The translations under genes were made by a program, and so were the position numbers. Below are positions 48,140-55,405 of a DNA stretch of 64,000 bases, one piece after another (within the stretch, counting starts at the first letter, position 1; each line of letters opens with the position of its first letter). Origin of the DNA: Pseudoalteromonas nigrifaciens (GTDB lineage: Bacteria > Pseudomonadota > Gammaproteobacteria > Enterobacterales > Alteromonadaceae); contig NZ_CP011036.1 in assembly GCF_002221505.1 (NCBI RefSeq), forward strand, positions 930,001 through 994,000, written 5' to 3'. The notes under the pieces were generated by a model. That model saw only the letters and a program-made list of their open reading frames with translations, was not told where the DNA came from and searched no databases.

Positions 48140-49272
48140 TGGATTTTAATTTAAGCGAAGAGCAATCAGCCATTGCAGAAATGGCCAATAGCTTATTTAC
48201 CGATACCTGTACCGATGACTTTCTGCGTGACTATGACGAAGCAGGCCAAGGCACCATGACGCAGTTATGGAACTCGTGTATAGAAACCGGGCTGCACGGG
48301 GTAATTATTCCCGAAGCAATAGGCGGGATTGATTTAGGTATGACCGAACTGAGTTTAGTATTACAGGCGCAAGGCGGGGCGTTAGGGCAAGTTCCTTTGT
48401 GGCGTCATCAGCTGGTGGCTACTGCCATTGCAAAGTTTGCGGGTGCACAGCTGCAAACAGTTGCACAAGCTGCGGCTGAGGGCACAAACCTATTAACGCT
48501 GGCATTTAACTTAGTAAATACCCACAGCGAAGCGACGCTCAACGTAGAAAAAACGAATGACGGCTTAAGTATTAATGGCTTAGTGCAGTCGGTGGCAGTT
48601 GCAGGACTCGCTGACTTTGTTTTACTACCACTAACCCTTGATGAGCAAACACGCTGGGCACTAGTGGCAACAACAGCGCCAGGTTTAACCCTAGTTAAAG
48701 GGCAGATGACCCAAGGCGAAGAAGTTGCAGACTTACAACTAAATAACCTGCTTGTAAGTAATGCAGCGTTACTCGATAGCAAAGCTAATGACTGGTTAGT
48801 ACCAAGAATATTCGCCTCTTTGGCATCATTACAGTTAGGTGTTAGTGAAGCGCAAATTAAAAAAACCGTTGAATATATTAGTGAACGCCAACAGTTTGGT
48901 CGCGCTATAGGCACCTTTCAAGCAGTACAAATGACCATGGCCGATACCAAAATTGCCCTTGAGGCATTACGCAGTAATGTATGGCAGTTGTGTTATCGCC
49001 TTGATAATAACTTAGGCTGCGATCACGAAGCGTTAGCAACAGCGTGGCATGCCTGCGAAGCGGGTCATTCTATTGGTCACAAAGCGCAACATGTGCATGG
49101 CGGTTTTGGTGTAGATGTTAGTTACGTTATCTACCGATACCTCTATTGGAGCCGGGCTATTAGCCTAAACTTGGGCGGGAGTCCCGCATTATTGGCAAAA
49201 CTTGGCGATGCCTTAACCGAAAATAATAAGCTGGGGTGGAAATATGACCTTGATGAAAACAATGCAATTTAA
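48139..49272 (+). CDS. Acyl-CoA dehydrogenase, alpha-type (C-terminal FAD motifs only)
   Basis: This 377-aa protein is of the acyl-CoA dehydrogenase fold. It retains the C-terminal FAD motifs RQQFGRAIGTFQAVQ (about residue 252) and HVHGGFGVDV (about 319). The mid-domain SEPxAGSD and WTS motifs are missing. This is one half of the heteromeric (alpha2beta2) ChsE-type enzymes of steroid side chains, in which each subunit gives part of the flavin site. The complementary beta-type subunits are at 50866 and 52050; order suggests pairing with 50866. It overlaps both neighbours. Confidence 0.83.
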   Translation: MDFNLSEEQSAIAEMANSLFTDTCTDDFLRDYDEAGQGTMTQLWNSCIETGLHGVIIPEAIGGIDLGMTELSLVLQAQGGALGQVPLWRHQLVATAIAKFAGAQLQTVAQAAAEGTNLLTLAFNLVNTHSEATLNVEKTNDGLSINGLVQSVAVAGLADFVLLPLTLDEQTRWALVATTAPGLTLVKGQMTQGEEVADLQLNNLLVSNAALLDSKANDWLVPRIFASLASLQLGVSEAQIKKTVEYISERQQFGRAIGTFQAVQMTMADTKIALEALRSNVWQLCYRLDNNLGCDHEALATAWHACEAGHSIGHKAQHVHGGFGVDVSYVIYRYLYWSRAISLNLGGSPALLAKLGDALTENNKLGWKYDLDENNAI

Positions 49273-49663
49273 CGACATAAACGTAGGTGACAAGCTACCT
49301 GAAAAAGCGATTCCAATTACCGTGGCACTTATCTCTAATGGGGCTTTAGCAACGCGTGATTTTTTTCCAGGCCATCACGATAAAGATGCCGCTATTGCGC
49401 TGGGCTCACCACATATTTTTATGAATATTTTAACCACTAATGGCTTAGTGCAAAGCTATGTAGAAGGCTGGAGCGGCCCACAAAGTCGCTTAAAAAATAT
49501 TGATATTAAATTAGGTATGCCTAATTACCCAGGCGATGTGATGACCTTTATGGGCGAAGTAACCGCAACCGATGCCACAACCCGCACTGTGGATGTAGGT
49601 TTAGCCGGCAAAAATAAATACGGCATGCATGTTACAGGTACCGTGCAATTGGTATTGCCATAA
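49244..49663 (+). CDS. Small MaoC hydratase, ChsH1-like catalytic subunit
   Basis: This 139-aa single hot-dog protein keeps the hydratase-2 pair Asp39-x4-His44 in ATRDFFPGHHDKDAA that the 47153 fusion has lost. Together they reproduce the ChsH1-ChsH2 heteromer that hydrates the steroid 17-(2-propenoyl)-CoA side chain. Start: ATG at 49244 has GGGGTGGA just upstream and overlaps the acyl-CoA dehydrogenase gene by 29 bp; ATGs at 49253 and 49262 are also in frame. It is followed by the Ltp2-like gene after 17 bp. Confidence 0.85.
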   Translation: MTLMKTMQFNDINVGDKLPEKAIPITVALISNGALATRDFFPGHHDKDAAIALGSPHIFMNILTTNGLVQSYVEGWSGPQSRLKNIDIKLGMPNYPGDVMTFMGEVTATDATTRTVDVGLAGKNKYGMHVTGTVQLVLP

Positions 49664-49680
49664 AATTTAGGAGAGACAAG

Positions 49681-50856
49681 ATGAGTGAGTCAATTAGTGG
49701 TAAAGCTGCCATTGTAGGTCTGGGTGCCACAGAGTTTTCTAAAAATTCAGGGCGTACTGAATTACGTTTAGCCATGGAGGCAACATTAGCAGCTTTAAAA
49801 GATGCGGGAATTGATCCCAGTGAAGTGGATGGCTTTAGTAGTTATTCAGTTGATAAAGTACCAGAGTACGAAATTGCGCGTTTATTAGGCTGTAAAGAAG
49901 TTAAGTTTTTTTCACAAATACCTCATGGCGGCGGCGCAGCGTGTGCACCTATAGTGCATGCGGCAATGGCTGTGGCCAGTGGTGTGGCTAAAACCGTAGT
50001 GGTATATCGGGCGATGAACGAGCGTTCTTGGTATCGTTTTGGTACTGGCGATTATGGCTTTTCATCAACCCCTATTTTTGAAAATGTGAATTACGGTTAT
50101 TACATGCCCCATGGTTTTCATACTCCTGCAAGTTGGGTGGGTATGTTTGCACAGCGTTATATGCATGAGTATGGCGCTACATCAGAAGATTTTGGTCTTG
50201 TTGCGGTTGCCTCACGTGACTTCGCAGCAACTAACCCTGCGGCATTCTTTTACGAAAAACCAATTACTTTGGCCGATCACCAAGCGTCTAAGTGGATTTG
50301 TGAACCGCTACATTTACTTGATTGTTGTCAAGAATCTGATGGTGCGGTGGCAATGATTATTACCAGTGTTGAGCGTGCAAAAACGCTAAAAAATAAACCT
50401 GTAGTAATTAAAGCCGGTTCGCAAGGTATTGCCGAAGGTCAGCAAAGTATGACCTCGTATTATCGCGACGACATTACCGGTTTACCCGAAATGGGCATAG
50501 TAGCAAAAGAGCTTTATGCACAATCGGGCCTAGGGCCAGATGATTTTCAAACTGCGATTATTTACGATCACTTTACCCCATTTGTATTACCACAACTTGA
50601 AGAGTTTGGGTTTGTGGAACGTGGTAAAGCAAAAGAGTTTATTCGCGCAGGTCATCATCAACGTGGTGGTAAGTTACCTATTAATACCCACGGAGGACAA
50701 TTAGGTGAAGCCTATATCCATGGTATGAATGGCGTGGCCGAAGCAGTACGACAAGTGCGTGGTACAGCAGTAAACCAAGTTGATAATGTTGAAAATGTAC
50801 TCGTTACAGCAGGCACTGGTGTACCCACCAGCGGCTTAATTTTAGGCGCAGAGTAG
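49681..50856 (+). CDS. Ltp2-like steroid side-chain aldolase (thiolase superfamily)
   Basis: This 391-aa thiolase-fold protein follows mycobacterial Ltp2 closely as I recall that sequence. Shared segments include KAAIVGLGATEFSKNSGR, LDCCQESDGAVA, IIYDHFTPFVLPQLEEFGF, INTHGGQLGEAYIHGMNG and the C-terminal TGVPTSGLILG. Tyr295 (YDHF) and Tyr345 (GEAYIHG) fall on the two tyrosines reported as catalytic in Ltp2, and no thiolase Cys-nucleophile motif is present. Ltp2 cleaves 17-hydroxy-17-propanoyl-CoA steroids by retro-aldol reaction, giving a 17-ketosteroid and propanoyl-CoA, in complex with a DUF35 domain. The DUF35 partner here would be the 47153 product. Confidence 0.88.
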   Translation: MSESISGKAAIVGLGATEFSKNSGRTELRLAMEATLAALKDAGIDPSEVDGFSSYSVDKVPEYEIARLLGCKEVKFFSQIPHGGGAACAPIVHAAMAVASGVAKTVVVYRAMNERSWYRFGTGDYGFSSTPIFENVNYGYYMPHGFHTPASWVGMFAQRYMHEYGATSEDFGLVAVASRDFAATNPAAFFYEKPITLADHQASKWICEPLHLLDCCQESDGAVAMIITSVERAKTLKNKPVVIKAGSQGIAEGQQSMTSYYRDDITGLPEMGIVAKELYAQSGLGPDDFQTAIIYDHFTPFVLPQLEEFGFVERGKAKEFIRAGHHQRGGKLPINTHGGQLGEAYIHGMNGVAEAVRQVRGTAVNQVDNVENVLVTAGTGVPTSGLILGAE

Positions 50857-50865
50857 GAGTGCAAA

Positions 50866-52035
50866 ATGTTCATTGATTTAACACCAGAACAACGGGCGTT
50901 ACGCCTAGAAGTACGTGATTACTTTTCGCAATTAATGACACCCGAACTGCGTCAAAAGCTAAGAGGCAGTGAAGGCGGCGAAGACTTCCGTAAGGTTGTA
51001 CGTCAAATGGGTAAAGACGGCTGGTTAGCTGTTGGTTGGCCAAAAGAGCACGGCGGCCAAGGTTATCAAGCCACCGAGCAGCTAATCTTTTTTGAAGAAG
51101 CCAATATTGCAGGCGCGCCCCTACCATTTGTTACTATTAGCACAGTAGGTCCTGCGTTAATGGAGTACGGTACTGAGTTACAAAAAGAAAAGTTTTTGCC
51201 TGGTATTGCTAATGGTGAAATTCATTTTGCCATTGGTTATTCAGAGCCAAATGCGGGCTCTGATCTAGCCACTTTAAAAACCAAAGCCAGCCTAGAGGGC
51301 GACAACTTTATTGTTAATGGCAATAAGCTATGGACCTCAGGCGCTGAGTCGGCCGACTATATTTGGTTAGCTGCACGAACCGATCAAGAGCTGGCGCGTC
51401 ACAAAGGGATTTCTATTATGATTTTAGATACCCAAAGTGAAGGCTTTAGCAGCACAGTTATTCCAACGTGTTCAAACCCAACCGCGGCTACTTATTACGA
51501 CAACGTAAAAGTACCTCAAGAAATGCTGGTGGGTGAATTAAATGGCGGTTGGCGTTTAATTACTTCGCAACTTAACCATGAACGTTTAGGTTTAGGTTCG
51601 TGGTCTGATAAAGTGGTTGGCTTATTTCGTCGAGTATATTTGTGGGCTAATACCGCAGATGAGCAAGGCAAGTCTGCTGCTAATAACCCTTGGGTGCGCG
51701 CAGCGTTAGCTGAGTGTTACGCTAAGTTAGAAGCCATGCGTTTAATTAACTTTCGCATCGCCGCCGATTTAGAAAAAGGCCATATGGATATTGCTCTGGC
51801 GTCAATTACTAAAGTATATGGCTCAGAATGCTCAATTGAAATACTGCGTAAGCTGATTGATATTGTGGGAATGAATGGCATGGTTCGCGATGATTCTGCC
51901 GCGTCATTTTTAATGGGTGAGCTGGAATACGAAGTACGTGCCTCGGTTACCTTAACCTTTGGTGGTGGTGCTAATGAGTTACAACGAGAACTAATAGCCC
52001 AATTTGGTATTGGTATGCCACGTGCAGTGCGCTAA
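50866..52035 (+). CDS. Acyl-CoA dehydrogenase, beta-type (N-terminal FAD motifs)
   Basis: This 389-aa protein has the mid-domain flavin motifs IGYSEPNAGSDLA (about 126-133) and LWTSGAESADY (about 155). The C-terminal R-x-QFG and HGG motifs are absent (GMNGMVRDD stands at the HGG place). It keeps a C-terminal FGGGANELQRELIA. It is complementary to the alpha-type subunits at 48139 and 53249, as expected for a heterotetrameric ChsE-type enzyme. Clean GGAG ribosome site; 9 bp after the aldolase gene. Confidence 0.83.
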   Translation: MFIDLTPEQRALRLEVRDYFSQLMTPELRQKLRGSEGGEDFRKVVRQMGKDGWLAVGWPKEHGGQGYQATEQLIFFEEANIAGAPLPFVTISTVGPALMEYGTELQKEKFLPGIANGEIHFAIGYSEPNAGSDLATLKTKASLEGDNFIVNGNKLWTSGAESADYIWLAARTDQELARHKGISIMILDTQSEGFSSTVIPTCSNPTAATYYDNVKVPQEMLVGELNGGWRLITSQLNHERLGLGSWSDKVVGLFRRVYLWANTADEQGKSAANNPWVRAALAECYAKLEAMRLINFRIAADLEKGHMDIALASITKVYGSECSIEILRKLIDIVGMNGMVRDDSAASFLMGELEYEVRASVTLTFGGGANELQRELIAQFGIGMPRAVR

Positions 52036-52049
52036 CAGGAGATAACAGC

Positions 52050-53249
52050 ATGAGTGAGTTAACTGAATTTCGCCAGCAGGTTCGTACTTGGCTAGAGGCA
52101 AATTGTCCTATGTCGCTGCGCACCCCAACGCCTGATGGCGAGCTCATTTGGAGCGGGAGTGAGGTTAACTTCACTTTTGATGATCAACGCCAGTGGTTTA
52201 ATAGCATGCGCGACAAACATTGGTTTTGTCCTAGTTGGCCAACGCAGTACGGTGGTGGTGCTTTAACTGCGCAGCAAAACAGCGTATTAGAAAGTGAAAT
52301 GCGCCGTTTAAAGTGTCGCCCGCCACAAATTAATTTAGGTATTTGGATGTTAGGTCCTGTGCTGTTAGAGCACGGAACTGAGCTGCAAAAACAACAGTTT
52401 TTAACACCAATGACTCGCGGTGAAGTACGTTGGTGCCAAGGGTTTAGTGAGCCAAACGCCGGCTCTGATTTGGCCAGTATTCGTACCAGCGCCATTGATC
52501 AAGGCGATCATTACTTAGTTAATGGTAGTAAAATTTGGACTTCTTACGGTGACAAATCCGATTGGATGTACGCATTAGTACGCACTGATGCTAAAGCCCC
52601 TAAACACCAAGGCATTAGCTTATTACTCCTCGATATGCACAGCCAAGGTGTGCAAGCCAAACCTATTGATTTAATTAGCGGTAAATCTTCTTTTTGTGAA
52701 GTGTTTTTCGATAATGTAGTCGTACCCAAAGAAAATCTTATAGGTGAGCTCAATGGCGGCTGGAAATTGGCTAAAGAATTGCTGCAACACGAACGCAGCG
52801 CAATGTCTAAGTTTGGTGAGTTTCAATTACCCACGCACTTTGACTTAATGTCACTAATGAGTGATTACATGCCAGCGCCACACAGCGCTAGTGAAGCCGC
52901 GCTTCTAAATAAGGCGGTTGCAGCCAATATGGAAGAGCAGGCATACAACTTAACGGTGCAACGCTTAGGTGCAGAAATGCAAGCGGGGCAAAGCTGTTTT
53001 GGTTTAATGTCGATTATGAAGTTAGTGCATACCGAACAAGAAAAAATTAAATTTGAATTATTACTCGATGCAATGGGTTACCGAGGTTTAGGTTGGGAAG
53101 ATGATAGCTTTAGCGAGCAAGAGCAAGCAATTACTCGCGCTTGGCTAAATAGTTTTTCGCAAACCATAGCTGGCGGATCCTCAGAAGTTCAGCTGAACGT
53201 GATAGCAAAGCGTGTATTGCAATTACCTGAAAATAAAGGAGTAAGCTGA
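52050..53249 (+). CDS. Acyl-CoA dehydrogenase, beta-type (second)
   Basis: This 399-aa protein has flavin motifs GFSEPNAGSDLAS (about 132) and IWTSYGDKSDW, but no R-x-QFG or HGG motif. C-terminal IAGGSSEVQLNVIAKRVLQL is the usual tail. It is paired with the 53249 gene by a 1-bp overlap (TGATG), so these two likely form the second heteromeric dehydrogenase, perhaps for another desaturation cycle of the side chain. Confidence 0.83.
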   Translation: MSELTEFRQQVRTWLEANCPMSLRTPTPDGELIWSGSEVNFTFDDQRQWFNSMRDKHWFCPSWPTQYGGGALTAQQNSVLESEMRRLKCRPPQINLGIWMLGPVLLEHGTELQKQQFLTPMTRGEVRWCQGFSEPNAGSDLASIRTSAIDQGDHYLVNGSKIWTSYGDKSDWMYALVRTDAKAPKHQGISLLLLDMHSQGVQAKPIDLISGKSSFCEVFFDNVVVPKENLIGELNGGWKLAKELLQHERSAMSKFGEFQLPTHFDLMSLMSDYMPAPHSASEAALLNKAVAANMEEQAYNLTVQRLGAEMQAGQSCFGLMSIMKLVHTEQEKIKFELLLDAMGYRGLGWEDDSFSEQEQAITRAWLNSFSQTIAGGSSEVQLNVIAKRVLQLPENKGVS

Positions 53250-54361
53250 TGAGTATGGTATATAGCGAAGACGATCGCATGTTGGCAGATACCGCCGAAG
53301 AGTTTTTAAGTGCGCAAAGCCCTGTCGCAGCGCAGCGCGCATTACGCGATAAGCCAACCGCAGTTAATTTTGATGAAAAAATTTGGCAACAAATGCTGGA
53401 ACTAGGTTGGGGAGCAATTACTTTTCCCGAAGAGCTGGGTGGCCTAGATTTTGGTTATAAAGGAATGGGCGCAATATTTGAAGCTATGGGTAAACACCTG
53501 AGTGCTTCGCCAATGTTATCGTCGGTAACCCTGTGTGGTTCATTATTACAACAACTAGCCAACGCAGAACAGCAAACCTGGTTAACAGCAATAATGAGTG
53601 GTGAAAAACGCTTAGCCTTAGCGGTTGACGAACACGCAAGGCACGATCCCGACAGCATGCAAACAACGGCAACAACAGCGGTAGATGGCTTTGTGTTAAA
53701 TGGTAAAAAAACCATGGTTATTGATGGTGTCAGCCCCGATGGTTGGATAGTTGCGGCGCAGCATAACGCTGGCTGTAGTGTGTTTATTGTGCCATTTAGT
53801 GAGCAAGTAAAGGTTAAGCGCCTTAACCTTATCGATGCACGCAATTACGCCGAGCTTACTTTTAATGACTTAAAACTACCCGCAGAAGCCTTATTAGGCG
53901 ATGCTGGCAATAGCTTAAAAGCACTGCAACAAGCACTCGATTTAGGTCGTTTATGTTTAAGTGCTGAAATGCTTGGTGCTATTAAAGCGCTGTTTGATAT
54001 GACTATAGAATACTTAAAGGTACGTGAACAATTTGGTGTAAAAATTGGTACTTTTCAGGCATTACAACATCGTGCGGCACGCTGTTATGTAGAATTAGAA
54101 TTAGCTCAATCTTGTGTTATAGCCGCACTTTCGGATGCAGATAAGGCTGACGCAAATTTAGCCTCAAGCGCTAGTTTAGCTAAATGGAAACTATCAAAAG
54201 TAGCCGATTTAATCAGCGGTGAAGCGGTGCAAATGCATGGCGGCATTGGGGTTACTGATGAGCTAGACATTGGTCTTTACCTAAAGCGCATTCGCGTAGC
54301 ACAAATGTGCCTTGGTGATGCCGATTACCATCAAGCGCGGTTTGCAGCTTTAGCGCCTTAA
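53249..54361 (+). CDS. Acyl-CoA dehydrogenase, alpha-type (second)
   Basis: This 370-aa protein has the C-terminal flavin motifs VREQFGVKIGTFQALQ (about 260) and QMHGGIGVTDE (about 330). The SEPxAGSD stretch is replaced by ALAVDEHARHDPD and no WTS motif is seen. It complements the 52050 subunit; the 1-bp start/stop overlap supports equal synthesis. It is the last gene of the operon, ending at a strong terminator. Confidence 0.83.
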   Translation: MSMVYSEDDRMLADTAEEFLSAQSPVAAQRALRDKPTAVNFDEKIWQQMLELGWGAITFPEELGGLDFGYKGMGAIFEAMGKHLSASPMLSSVTLCGSLLQQLANAEQQTWLTAIMSGEKRLALAVDEHARHDPDSMQTTATTAVDGFVLNGKKTMVIDGVSPDGWIVAAQHNAGCSVFIVPFSEQVKVKRLNLIDARNYAELTFNDLKLPAEALLGDAGNSLKALQQALDLGRLCLSAEMLGAIKALFDMTIEYLKVREQFGVKIGTFQALQHRAARCYVELELAQSCVIAALSDADKADANLASSASLAKWKLSKVADLISGEAVQMHGGIGVTDELDIGLYLKRIRVAQMCLGDADYHQARFAALAP

Positions 54362-54382
54362 AACTCATCTTGAGTTAAACAT

Positions 54383-54425
54383 AAAAAAACCAGCCAACAG
54401 TTATTCACTGCTGGCTGGTTTTTTT
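54383..54425. terminator. Terminator ending the side-chain operon
   Basis: The stem ACCAGCC/GGCTGGT (54389-54419) has seven A residues before it and seven T residues after it. It works for both the operon (+) and the convergent SDR (-). Confidence 0.8.
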
Positions 54426-54463
54426 CATGCGCTGAGAGCCTTAATGCGCGTTGAAGGTCGCTA

Positions 54464-55252
54464 TTACTGTGCTGGCGCGCCAGGTACACCATAATAATAT
54501 TGACCAGCCGTTAGGCCGCCATCTACCACCATTTCGGTGCCATTACAGTAAGATGCCTGATCCGAGACTAAAAAGTTAACCATATTGGCTACTTCTTCAG
54601 GCTGACAACCACGTTGCTGTGGAATAAATTTATAGCGTGGGTTCAGCTCTTCGCTACTTAGCCCCTGTGGGTTAGTCATGGGGGTATTTACAGCACCAGG
54701 ATGCACACTATTTACACGTATACCAAACGGGCCTAGCTCAAGCGCTGCGGTGCGAGTTAACCCTCTTACTGCATATTTACTTGCAGCATACGCACCTGTG
54801 CCATTGTTAGGTAAAATAGACGAGGCTGATGAAATATTAACAATAGCGCCACTGCCGGCTTTTTTCATGCAGGGGATCACGCTATGTAAGCCTAAAAAGG
54901 TGCCGGTAATATTAATATCGATTAATTTACGAAACTGCTGCGGCTCTGTGGTTTCGAGCGTTGCGAACAGTAAAATCCCCGCATTATTAACTAAAATATC
55001 TATTTTTTGGTGCTTTTCTAAAGTTGCTGATACGATCGACTGCCATTGTAGCTCATCGGTTACATCGTGTGTCATTGGCGTAACCTTGTCGCCAAGCTCT
55101 TGCGCCATTTGGTTAAGCTCTTCAGTTAAAATATCAGTGGCTATAACAGTGGCTCCAGAGTCAACCAGTGCTTGGCATATTGCTCTACCGATACCCCGTG
55201 CGGCACCGGTAACTAAGGCGACTTTATTGGTTAAATGTGTAGCGTTTTTCAT
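54464..55252 (-). CDS. Short-chain dehydrogenase/reductase
   Basis: This 262-aa classical SDR has TGAARGIG at about 15-22, NNAGIL, Ser in NISSASSIL, and Tyr/Lys in YAASKYAVRG. The C-terminus VVDGGLTAGQYYYGVPG is aromatic-rich. By appearance it is like 3alpha/20beta-hydroxysteroid dehydrogenases, but many SDRs share this. It lies downstream of the OYE/FAD reductase gene, separated by a hairpin, so it may have its own promoter in the 153-bp gap. Confidence 0.85.
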   Translation of the reverse strand: MKNATHLTNKVALVTGAARGIGRAICQALVDSGATVIATDILTEELNQMAQELGDKVTPMTHDVTDELQWQSIVSATLEKHQKIDILVNNAGILLFATLETTEPQQFRKLIDINITGTFLGLHSVIPCMKKAGSGAIVNISSASSILPNNGTGAYAASKYAVRGLTRTAALELGPFGIRVNSVHPGAVNTPMTNPQGLSSEELNPRYKFIPQQRGCQPEEVANMVNFLVSDQASYCNGTEMVVDGGLTAGQYYYGVPGAPAQ

Positions 55253-55344
55253 TGTTAGTTTCTCGCTTTAAAATAGTTGTAAGTATTATTGCTGAGGTTC
55301 TTGCTGAGCCATAAAAAGGCAGCAGCTTTAATTATGGTAATAAA

Positions 55345-55364
55345 ATAGGGGCGAGTGCCCCTAT
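55345..55364 (-). terminator. Hairpin terminator after the OYE/FAD reductase
   Basis: ATAGGGGC/GCCCCTAT with loop GAGT forms a perfect 8-bp stem, followed on the minus strand by TTTT. It lies 41 bp past the 55406 stop. Three tandem GTTAGTA copies (55374-55394) lie beside it. Confidence 0.6.
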
Positions 55365-55405
55365 GTTAAAAGTGTTAGTAGTTAGTAGTTAGTAATTAGT
55401 CGCTA

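Noticed and set aside
55374..55394. Three tandem GTTAGTA copies
   Set aside because: The repeat is short and low in complexity, has no symmetry or link to a promoter, and is probably replication slippage.
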